Source: Oscillospiraceae bacterium
Lineage (GTDB): Bacteria > Bacillota > Clostridia > Oscillospirales > Oscillospiraceae
Direction: 5' to 3'
Assembly: GCA_902787755.1 (NCBI GenBank)
Contig: CADAHL010000011.1
Location: 1-41,444 of the forward strand
Length of the DNA stretch: 41,444 bases
The number at the start of each line of letters is the position of its first letter. Position 1 is the stretch's first letter. The translations under genes and the position numbers were made by a program. Shown here piece by piece: positions 1-5,844 of the stretch. The notes under the pieces are model-generated. The model saw only the letters and a program-made list of their open reading frames with translations. It was not told where the DNA came from and ran no database searches.

Positions 1-246
1 TTTTCCCCGGATTATGTTTCTTCCCATTTCTCGCTTCTTCTGAAGAACAACAATCTGCCGCATATCCGTTTTCATGAGCTTCGGCACAGCTGCGCCAGCT
101 TGCTCCTGAATAACGGTTTTACGCTGAAAGATGTGCAGGAATACATGGGTCACGCCGATATTCAGATGACCGCAAACATTTACGGGCACCTGGATATGCA
201 GAGAAAAGAGCTTCTGACGCAGAAAATGGCGTCCAGCCTCTTCTAA
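1..246 (+). CDS. Tyrosine recombinase/integrase, C-terminal part (cut by window edge)
   Basis: This is the last 81 residues of a phage-type tyrosine recombinase, open from base 1 to a TAA at 244-246. The catalytic signature is visible: HELRHSCASLLL contains the H-x-x-R box, GHADIQMT follows, and the nucleophile tyrosine lies in ANIYGHLD. The N-terminal and core-binding domains lie outside the window. The gene reads toward the 3' end of tRNA-Leu, 146 bp away, which is the usual place for the integrase of an element inserted in a tRNA gene. Its base composition is visibly lower in GC than the core genes that follow. I infer the integrase of an integrated phage, ICE or island. A resident Xer-type enzyme is less likely given the tRNA neighbour. 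Confidence 0.85.
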   Translation, partial: FSPDYVSSHFSLLLKNNNLPHIRFHELRHSCASLLLNNGFTLKDVQEYMGHADIQMTANIYGHLDMQRKELLTQKMASSLF

Positions 247-282
247 CACAGCGTTAGAAAAGTGTTAGAAAAACGTTAGAAA
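241..282. repeat. Helically phased GTTAGAAA repeats at the integrase 3' end
   Basis: Three copies of GTTAGAAA start at 253, 264 and 275, exactly 11 bp apart, so they lie on one face of the helix. A fourth copy, inverted (TTCTAAC, 241-247), overlaps the integrase stop codon. Phased short repeats between an integrase and an att site are typical of arm-type integrase or excisionase binding sites. The role is inferred; the repeats and their spacing are seen directly. Confidence 0.6.
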
Positions 283-350
283 TCGGCCCTTTGTCGAAGG
301 AAAGTGAGAAACGGCGAAAAAATAAACTTGCTCAAAAAGTTCTCAAAAAT

Positions 351-383
351 ATAAAAATTGACCCCAAATCTTTCGATTTGAGG
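351..383 (-). terminator. Terminator of tRNA-Leu
   Basis: On the minus strand a 9-bp stem with one G-U pair (383-375 with 370-362) closes a GAAA tetraloop and runs into a T-rich stretch at 357-351. It begins about 9 bp past the tRNA CCA end, so it fits a rho-independent terminator for the tRNA transcript. Confidence 0.7.
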
Positions 384-391
384 CCAAGATG

Positions 392-479
392 TGGTGCGCG
401 AGGCGGGACTTGAACCCGCACGCCCGGAGTGAGCACTAGAACCTGAATCTAGCGAGTCTGCCAATTCCACCACTCGCGC
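392..479 (-). tRNA. tRNA-Leu (CAG), CCA encoded
   Basis: On the minus strand a complete class II tRNA folds. The acceptor stem is GCGCGAG (479-473) with CTCGCGC (402-396), followed by discriminator A and an encoded CCA (394-392). The anticodon stem CTAGA/TCTAG encloses the loop TTCAGGT, giving anticodon CAG, leucine. A long variable arm and a T-loop of TTCAAGT are present. A sigma-A promoter lies just upstream and a terminator just downstream. The gene is intact even though an integrase gene ends beyond its 3' side, as expected when an element restores the tRNA 3' end on insertion. Confidence 0.95.
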
Positions 480-504
480 ATCTCTGGAACGCTTGATTAT
501 GATT

Positions 505-533
505 ATGATAGCATTGAAGCGGCTCAATGTCAA
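505..533 (-). promoter_or_regulatory. Promoter of tRNA-Leu
   Basis: The -35 is TTGACA (533-528), the spacer 17 bp, and the -10 TATCAT (510-505), placing the start of transcription about 20 bp upstream of the mature tRNA 5' end. Confidence 0.7.
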
Positions 534-627
534 GAATAATTTTTCATTTTCCTCGTTTTTTTCTTTTTCTCCCGCCTTTCACAGCCCGGGATTGGGGGCC
601 GGAAGCCGGGCTCGACCCCGTTTTTCC

Positions 628-656
628 TTTACTTCTCCCTCATTCGGTGCTATATT
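628..656 (+). promoter_or_regulatory. Putative promoter of the DUF975 gene
   Basis: The -35 is TTTACT (628-633), the spacer 17 bp, and the -10 TATATT (651-656). It sits about 30 bp before the chosen start codon. It is one mismatch short of a good sigma-A match in each box. Confidence 0.45.
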
Positions 657-693
657 TGACACAAACCCGGTTTTTCTCCCGGATATCTCAAGA

Positions 694-1440
694 ATGGATG
701 TGACTTGCATGCCCCTGTCTCGCCCCGCCGTCAAACAGCAGGCCCGGGATCTGATCGCCGACAAACGCCGGACCGTTCTGATCACCAGCCTCATCTTCCT
801 GGTGCTGATGGCCTTTCTCGGCGCCCTCTCCTATCAGATCATCGGATACACCCCCAAGGAACTGGAGCGCTATGCAAACTACTTCTACGCCGGGGATCTG
901 GAACGAGCGGTGGAATATCTGGCGTCCCTGGAGCCCACGACCGGGGAGTCGGCCGTCAACACCCTGCTGAACCTGGTCTCCGGGATCCTCTCCCTGGGTT
1001 ATCTCATTTTCCTTCTCCACCTGGTTCGGGGCGAAGAAGCGATCCCTCAGAACCTGCTGGACGGTTTTGTCTATTGGTGGAAGGTCATCCTGCTGGATTT
1101 TGTGGTGGGGATGCTGGTCTTCTTCTGGAGCATGCTCTTCATCATCCCAGGCGTCATTGCGGCCTACAAATACCGGATGGCCCGATATCTGCTGCTGACC
1201 CATCCGGAGTACTCGATCTTTGAATGCATCGGGATGAGCAAGGCCATGACCCAGGGCCACAAATGGGAGTTGTTCGTCCTGGATCTGTCCTTCCTGGGCT
1301 GGGAACTGCTGGCTGTGGTGCCCATCGTGGGCTGGGTCCTGAGCATCTGGATTGTCCCGTACATCAACACCACCAGCGTATTGTACTATGAGCGTTTTGG
1401 CGGCGCGGAAGTCGTTGTGAACGACGATTCCATATTCTAA
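694..1440 (+). CDS. DUF975 family membrane protein
   Basis: A 248-residue multi-pass membrane protein of unknown function. The family signature is in the C-terminal half: a helix ending FIIPGVIAAYKYRMARY, then HPEYSIFECIGMSKAMTQGHKWELF, then a last hydrophobic stretch ending in a WIVPYINTTSVLYYE-like segment. Five or so membrane segments can be read. The frame stays open further upstream to 493, but that part is low-complexity and would start inside the tRNA promoter region. I chose ATG 694 because the promoter at 628-656 lies just ahead of it; ATG 709 is the alternative. No Shine-Dalgarno sequence is clear for either. The gene stands alone and ends in its own terminator. Confidence 0.8.
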   Translation: MDVTCMPLSRPAVKQQARDLIADKRRTVLITSLIFLVLMAFLGALSYQIIGYTPKELERYANYFYAGDLERAVEYLASLEPTTGESAVNTLLNLVSGILSLGYLIFLLHLVRGEEAIPQNLLDGFVYWWKVILLDFVVGMLVFFWSMLFIIPGVIAAYKYRMARYLLLTHPEYSIFECIGMSKAMTQGHKWELFVLDLSFLGWELLAVVPIVGWVLSIWIVPYINTTSVLYYERFGGAEVVVNDDSIF

Positions 1441-1462
1441 GCGTCTTCCACATCACGTATCA

Positions 1463-1499
1463 CCCCGGGCGAAGCCCTGTGCTTTGCCCGGGGTTTTTT
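1463..1499 (+). terminator. Terminator after the DUF975 gene
   Basis: Perfect 8-bp GC stem CCCCGGGC (1463-1470) with GCCCGGGG (1486-1493), followed by TTTTTT (1494-1499). Confidence 0.9.
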
Positions 1500-1515
1500 G
1501 CTTCCACCCCACCGC

Positions 1516-1560
1516 CTTTCCCTATTCGCTTTTCACTCTTCCCTTTTCACTCTTCCCTTT
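1516..1560 (-). repeat. Family B heptamer array abutting the spoIIE stop codon (one-sided)
   Basis: On the minus strand the units GGGAAGA, GTGAAAA, GGGAAGA, GTGAAAA and GCGAATA follow each other with a 7-bp period. They begin immediately after the spoIIE TAG (1563-1561). No inverted partner array is present on the other side, so this is a half element, perhaps truncated against the DUF975 terminator. Confidence 0.7.
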
Positions 1561-3885
1561 CTACACCCTCTCCTCCACCCGGACAGCCAGGACCGTCATA
1601 TCATCCGAGGCGCCGTAGAGGGACTCGGCCTGCTTCAGGACCGACCTGGCCAGGCCCTTCATATCCTCCTGCTCGGGCTGGAGCAGAGTCTTGAGCCAGT
1701 CATCCTCCCCGTCAGCCAGCACGCCGTCAGAGGCGATCAGGGCCGTGCAGCCGGGCCGCAGACGCATCCGTACCACGTCCGGGGCGATTCCCTCTCCCGT
1801 ACTGAGTCCGGCAGCCAGCGTCTCCCCCTTCACGCGACGAATGCTCTTGCCGTTCTTCACGTAGGACGGAGCCGCGCCGTACTTGTAAAAGCAGGTCTCC
1901 CCGCTGAACAGATCCACGCACATCAGATCCACCGCCGTGCAGCCCCAACCGTCTCCGCCCTGGAGCAGCAGCACCGAGTTCAGGATCTTCATAGCCACCG
2001 CCGGATCCACTCCGGAGCGGAGAAACTTCTCCAGGATGGAAACCACCCGGGCGCTGTCCTCCGCCGCCGCATCCCCGGTACCCATGCCGTCGGAGAGCAG
2101 CACGCACAGTACCCCCGCATCGGTCTTGAAATAGCTTCCCTTGTCGCCGCTGACCGCCTCGCCCCGTTTTTTCATGGCGGCGATCCCCACAGAAACCGCC
2201 AGGGGCTCGGCCTCCAGCAGCGTCAGCCGGGAGGCACCCTCCCGCCAGGGCTCGGGCAGACACAGCCGGGTCCCGGCGATGGCGGAGAGCTTCTCCAGAT
2301 AGTCCTTGTTCCGGGTCAGGGGCGTGAGCCGCCCGCTCTCGATGACCACATGCAGCCGCCCGCCCCCGTCCCGGTACACGGAGGTCTCCGCGTCGATATC
2401 CAGGCTCTTGAGATAGCGTTGAAGCCGCCTCTGGGCCAGAGGATCGGCGCCGTTGATGCTGCCCAGCTCCCGGCTCAGCTCCTCCAGCACCTGCGCCACG
2501 TCCGCATACTGTCCCCAGGCGATGCTGCGGTTCTCTCCGAGCCTGGCCCGGAGCTGCCTCCGGTAGCTGAGCGCCCGGAGCTCCGAGTTCACCGCCGCCA
2601 CAAAGGCGTCCAGGCCCACGCATTGGGACCGGAAATGCTCGGGCAGATCTCCCGTCTGCAGGCTTCCGTTTGCGGTCATGGCCCGGGTGGCGTCGTTCAT
2701 GGCGGAGAGCGTATCCAGGTATTCCGCATTCCAGCAGCGGTTTTTGAACTTGCAGCCCACGCAGACCTGATCCGCCGCCCGGTCGAAGACCCGGGCGACG
2801 TTCTGGTCATTGGAGGGCTCCTCCACGCTCTGCCGCACGGTCTCAAACAGGTCTCCATAGGCCTGGCTCAGTTCCTTCACCCGCCGGGCCACGAAGCGGC
2901 GGAGTCCCGCTTCCCCGCTGCCCCGGTCCGGGGGCTGGAGGATCAGCCCCACCTGGCTGAGCAGAGACGAGGGCAGCAGCAGAAAAATCACAGAGGCGCA
3001 GAAGGTCTCGAACAGGGCGCTGAGATAGATCTCCGTGTTCCAGGCGCAGACCACCGCCAGGCAGTCGGCGCACACGAAGGACAGCGTAAACAGGAAACGC
3101 CCGTGGCGGCTGAAGGCTCCCGACAGCAGGCCGCAGAAGGCATAAGCCATGGTATAGAAGGGCGCCCCGGCGCCGGTCACATCCAGGCTCAGCCCCAGCA
3201 CCGTGCCCACCGCGGCGCCGGTGAGCATGCCGCCCTTCAGGGCCGAGCACATCACCAGCAGCAGCGCCAGCACACGGCCCGGGGAGAGAGTATCAAAGAG
3301 CAGGAGCCGGGACAGGCTCATGAGCACCGAGGCCGCCAGGATCATCACCGACACACTGTGGCGCAGCTCCTCCGCCTCGCTGCGGCCCAGGCGCTCGGTC
3401 ATGGCTTCCCGATAGAACCAGCAGCAGGATCCGGCCAGCACCGTTTCCAGGATCAGGGACGCGACCCAGGGCGGATCCTGGGCGCTCTGGGTAAAGCTGC
3501 CCAGAAAACCGGTGAGCGCGCAGACCAGGGCCGCCGCCGCGGGCATAAAGAAGCTCTTCCGGCTCAGCGGCAGCTCATGGAACACGAACGCGACGGTGTA
3601 CACCAGCACCGAGGCCGCCACGTAGCGAACGCCCCACTCCAGCCCGCCGGTGACCAGATATCCCAGGGCGGAGCCCAGCAGGGCGCAGACGCCCAGCAGG
3701 CCCGATCCGGCGGAGGCCGCCAGCGCCACGCCGAAGGGGGCGCCGGTGAGCCTGACCCTGGCCCCGGCCAGGGTGAAGCCCAGCAGGAAGGCCACCCCGC
3801 AGCGGCCCGCCAGCAGGGCCGTTTTTTCCGTCTTCACCCGCGGCACCGGCAGCGCCGCCTGTTTCTCCTGTGCTCCGAACGACAT
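1561..3885 (-). CDS. spoIIE: Stage II sporulation protein E (serine phosphatase)
   Basis: SpoIIE is the membrane-bound PP2C phosphatase that dephosphorylates SpoIIAA~P to activate sigma-F in the forespore, and it joins FtsZ at the polar septum. The 774 residues show the family order: about ten hydrophobic helices in roughly residues 20-320, a central regulatory region with a Cys pair (VCVGCKFKNRCW), and a C-terminal PP2C domain from about residue 560. The metal-binding motif LLSDGMGTGDAAAEDS is near residue 595 and IASDGVLADGEDDW near 717. The start ATG 3885 has a strong AGGGAGGT site. Length is close to the B. subtilis protein (about 830). The promoter upstream has the long spacer of Spo0A-dependent promoters. 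The stop codon runs straight into a family B heptamer array. Confidence 0.95.
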   Translation of the reverse strand: MSFGAQEKQAALPVPRVKTEKTALLAGRCGVAFLLGFTLAGARVRLTGAPFGVALAASAGSGLLGVCALLGSALGYLVTGGLEWGVRYVAASVLVYTVAFVFHELPLSRKSFFMPAAAALVCALTGFLGSFTQSAQDPPWVASLILETVLAGSCCWFYREAMTERLGRSEAEELRHSVSVMILAASVLMSLSRLLLFDTLSPGRVLALLLVMCSALKGGMLTGAAVGTVLGLSLDVTGAGAPFYTMAYAFCGLLSGAFSRHGRFLFTLSFVCADCLAVVCAWNTEIYLSALFETFCASVIFLLLPSSLLSQVGLILQPPDRGSGEAGLRRFVARRVKELSQAYGDLFETVRQSVEEPSNDQNVARVFDRAADQVCVGCKFKNRCWNAEYLDTLSAMNDATRAMTANGSLQTGDLPEHFRSQCVGLDAFVAAVNSELRALSYRRQLRARLGENRSIAWGQYADVAQVLEELSRELGSINGADPLAQRRLQRYLKSLDIDAETSVYRDGGGRLHVVIESGRLTPLTRNKDYLEKLSAIAGTRLCLPEPWREGASRLTLLEAEPLAVSVGIAAMKKRGEAVSGDKGSYFKTDAGVLCVLLSDGMGTGDAAAEDSARVVSILEKFLRSGVDPAVAMKILNSVLLLQGGDGWGCTAVDLMCVDLFSGETCFYKYGAAPSYVKNGKSIRRVKGETLAAGLSTGEGIAPDVVRMRLRPGCTALIASDGVLADGEDDWLKTLLQPEQEDMKGLARSVLKQAESLYGASDDMTVLAVRVEERV

Positions 3886-3916
3886 ATCACTTGACCTCCC
3901 TGCATATGATGGCCCA

Positions 3917-3949
3917 ATTATAGACAGGCCGGGCAGAGAAGGCGGTCAA
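3917..3949 (-). promoter_or_regulatory. spoIIE promoter with 21-bp spacer (Spo0A-type)
   Basis: On the minus strand TTGACC (3949-3944) and a perfect TATAAT (3922-3917) are separated by 21 bp. This is too long for ordinary sigma-A promoters but matches the layout known for the Spo0A~P-activated spoIIE and spoIIG promoters of Bacillus. A partial 0A-box-like TTGTCCGA lies upstream. The ribosome site of spoIIE follows within about 25 bp. Confidence 0.65.
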
Positions 3950-4059
3950 AGGCCGCTGTTGAATCGGACAAGTTCTCCGGGGGAAATGAGAGGAAAACGC
4001 CGCCCTCCCATTCCCCGGCACAAAGCCCGGGGATTCGAAACGCTTCCGGCGCAGCGCAT

Positions 4060-4108
4060 AAAAAAGCCGCAGGAGAAAGGAGCTTCGGGTCCTTTCCCCT
4101 GCGGTTTT
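4060..4108 (-). terminator. Terminator of the metK transcript
   Basis: A 14-bp stem with one mismatch (4067-4080 with 4091-4104) is followed on the minus strand by TTTTTT (4065-4060). It ends the metK and remnant transcript. The plus strand also has TTTT, so it may work both ways. Confidence 0.85.
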
Positions 4109-4119
4109 CGATGGAATTG

Positions 4120-4311
4120 TCACCAGCAGGCGATATTGCTGTCGGTGCGGGATTCGGTGCCGCCTGCCAGCACGCCGTTGGGCAGACGCAGGATCATCTG
4201 GCCCGCGGCGGAGGCCAGGGGGCTGGAGCAGTTCATCATCTGGTTTCTGGCGTAGATGGGGAAGCGCTGGGAGGGGTAAGTCTGCCGCAGCGGATCGAAG
4301 GGAAGGGGCAT
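4120..4311 (-). pseudogene. Gamma-glutamyltransferase remnant: N-terminus joined in frame to C-terminus
   Basis: This 63-codon frame reads like the two ends of a gamma-glutamyltransferase family protein (normally over 500 residues) with everything between deleted. Residues 1-36 resemble the family N-terminus (DPLRQTYPSQRFPIYARN, then SSPLASAAG, where an intact enzyme continues into the ILxxGGNAVDAA region). The rest resembles the extreme C-terminus (QMILRLPNGVLAGGTESRTD, ending IACW and a stop). The catalytic Thr and the whole core are absent. The ATG at 4311 has a good GGGAGG site, and the frame sits between metK and its terminator, so it may still be translated. The family assignment is from memory of conserved ends. 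The alternative is a genuine small peptide gene of unknown role. Confidence 0.55.
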
Positions 4312-4351
4312 CGGGCTCACCTCCCTGTCTGATCGGAAAATAGCGGAACGA

Positions 4352-5497
4352 TCAGAGCACAGCCTTGCGCAGAGCCTCCACCCGGTCGGTGTTCTCCCAC
4401 TTCACGCCCAGCTCCTCCCGGCCCATGTGGCCGTAGGCGGCAAGCTTCCGGTAGATGGGACGGCGCAGGTCCAGGTCCCGGATGATGGCGGCGGGAGAGA
4501 AGTCGAAGACCTGCTGAACGGCCCGGGACAGCTTCTCATCGCTGACGGTACCGGTGCCGAAGGTCTCCACCAGGACGCTGACGGGCTGGGCCACGCCGAT
4601 GGCGTAGGCCAGCTGGATCTGGCAGCGCTTGGCCAGGCCCGCGGCCACCACGTTTTTGGCGGCCCAGCGGGCGGCATAGGCCGCGGAGCGGTCCACCTTG
4701 GTGGGATCCTTGCCGGAGAAGGCGCCGCCGCCGTGGGGAGCGGCCCCGCCGTAGGTGTCCACGATGATCTTTCGGCCGGTCAGGCCCGAATCCCCCTGAG
4801 GGCCGCCGATGACAAAGCGGCCGGTGGGGTTGATGAAATATTTGGTATTCGCGTCCAGCAGCTCCGCCGGGATGCTGGGCAGGATCACCAGCTCCAGCAT
4901 ATCCTTCCGGATCTGCTCCAGCGTGACCTCCGGGGAATGCTGGGTGGACAGCACCACGGTGTCGATGCGCACAGGGCGGTGCTCCTCGTCGTACTCCACG
5001 GTGACCTGGGTCTTGCCGTCGGGCCGCAGATAGTTCACCAGACCCTCCTTGCGCACCTGGGTCAGGCGCCGGGCCAGCTTATGGCTCAGGGAAATGGCCA
5101 GGGGCATGAGTTCCGGGGTCTCGTCGCAGGCGTAGCCGAACATCATGCCCTGGTCGCCGGCACCGCCCACCTGGTCGTTGGTACCCAGGGCGATATCCGC
5201 GGACTGCTCGTCGATGCTGGTGATGATGCCGCAGGTGTCGCAGTCGAAGCCGTACTTGGCCCGGTCATAGCCGATATCCCGCACCACCTCCCGCACGATC
5301 CGGGGGATGTCCACGTAGCACTCGGTGCTGATCTCGCCCATGACGTGGACCAGGCCGGTGGCCACAGTGGTCTCACAGGCGACTCTGCCGTTGGGGTCCT
5401 CGGCCAGGATGGCGTCCAGCACCGCGTCGGAGATCTGGTCGCAGATCTTGTCGGGATGACCCTCGGTCACAGATTCGGAAGTAAAAAAGGTATGCAT
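4352..5497 (-). CDS. metK: S-adenosylmethionine synthetase
   Basis: MetK makes S-adenosylmethionine from methionine and ATP with release of phosphate and diphosphate. The 381 residues are close to the usual length and carry all hallmarks: [19 protein letters not shown] at the N-terminus (ATP-binding His), [12 protein letters not shown], and [19 protein letters not shown] in the C-terminal part. ATG 5497 follows a clear AGGAGAG site. Transcription starts at a sigma-A promoter near 5700 and passes through a SAM-I riboswitch, so the enzyme is controlled by its own product. The transcript continues into the gamma-glutamyltransferase remnant about 40 bp downstream. Confidence 0.98.
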   Translation of the reverse strand: MHTFFTSESVTEGHPDKICDQISDAVLDAILAEDPNGRVACETTVATGLVHVMGEISTECYVDIPRIVREVVRDIGYDRAKYGFDCDTCGIITSIDEQSADIALGTNDQVGGAGDQGMMFGYACDETPELMPLAISLSHKLARRLTQVRKEGLVNYLRPDGKTQVTVEYDEEHRPVRIDTVVLSTQHSPEVTLEQIRKDMLELVILPSIPAELLDANTKYFINPTGRFVIGGPQGDSGLTGRKIIVDTYGGAAPHGGGAFSGKDPTKVDRSAAYAARWAAKNVVAAGLAKRCQIQLAYAIGVAQPVSVLVETFGTGTVSDEKLSRAVQQVFDFSPAAIIRDLDLRRPIYRKLAAYGHMGREELGVKWENTDRVEALRKAVL

Positions 5498-5537
5498 AAT
5501 CTCTCTCCTATTCTCACCACATCTACAAAGGGCAGAA

Positions 5538-5566
5538 ACGAAAACGCGCTGTCAACCGACAGCGCG
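5538..5566 (-). terminator. Riboswitch expression-platform terminator of metK
   Basis: Perfect 9-bp stem GCGCGCTGTC/GACAGCGCG type (5566-5558 with 5553-5545) with a GGTT loop, followed on the minus strand by TTTTCGTTT. It lies between the SAM-I aptamer and metK and would end transcription when SAM is bound. Confidence 0.9.
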
Positions 5567-5587
5567 CGCCAAAATGCCTTTTGCAAG

Positions 5588-5679
5588 CCTCATCTTTCGT
5601 CTCACCGCCGGATTTGGCACCTTGAACAAACAGGTTGCCGGGCTTCACAGGGCCGTTCCCTCCACCACTCTTGATAAGG
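5588..5679 (-). promoter_or_regulatory. SAM-I (S-box) riboswitch aptamer
   Basis: On the minus strand the conserved S-box landmarks occur in order: CTTATCAAGAG with GGTGGAGGGA, then GCCCTGTGAAGCCCGGCAAC, then AAGGTGCCAA and the closing GAAAGATGAG. Helix P1 pairs CCTTATC (5679-5673) with GATGAGG (5594-5588). The terminator at 5538-5566 forms the off state. Together with metK downstream the assignment is secure. Confidence 0.97.
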
Positions 5680-5698
5680 TGTTCAATTTTCGAATGAC

Positions 5699-5726
5699 AG
5701 TATAGCAGGTTTTCCCTGTTTGTCAA
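5699..5726 (-). promoter_or_regulatory. Promoter of the metK riboswitch transcript
   Basis: Consensus TTGACA (5726-5721), 16-bp spacer, TATACT (5704-5699), about 15 bp ahead of the aptamer. Confidence 0.8.
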
Positions 5727-5774
5727 GGCTTTTCGTGCTTCGTGCGCAGGATCCCAGGTCAGGCCATTTCCCTG

Positions 5775-5802
5775 AGCACTGTGCGCTAAGCACTGTGCGC
5801 TG
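5775..5802. repeat. Two tandem copies of a 14-bp repeat
   Basis: AGCACTGTGCGCT occurs at 5775-5787 and again at 5789-5801, a 14-bp period, directly beside the terminator of glgP. The function is unknown. Confidence 0.6.
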
Positions 5803-5843
5803 AAAACGCCCGGGAGAAGCTCGTTTCCTCCCGGGCGTTTTTT
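5803..5843 (-). terminator. Terminator of the glg operon (bidirectional shape)
   Basis: Perfect 11-bp stem ACGCCCGGGAG (5806-5816) with CTCCCGGGCGT (5828-5838). T runs occur on both sides: TTTT on the minus strand after glgP and TTTTTT on the plus strand. Confidence 0.85.
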
Positions 5844-5844
5844 C

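Noticed and set aside
656-689. TTGACA at 656-661 as -35 of the DUF975 gene
   Set aside because: The only -10-like sequence is 22 bp away and poor; the 628-656 pair fits better.
3887-4123. A 78-codon frame on the minus strand between the remnant and spoIIE
   Set aside because: It spans the metK terminator and the spoIIE promoter and has no family resemblance; most likely chance.
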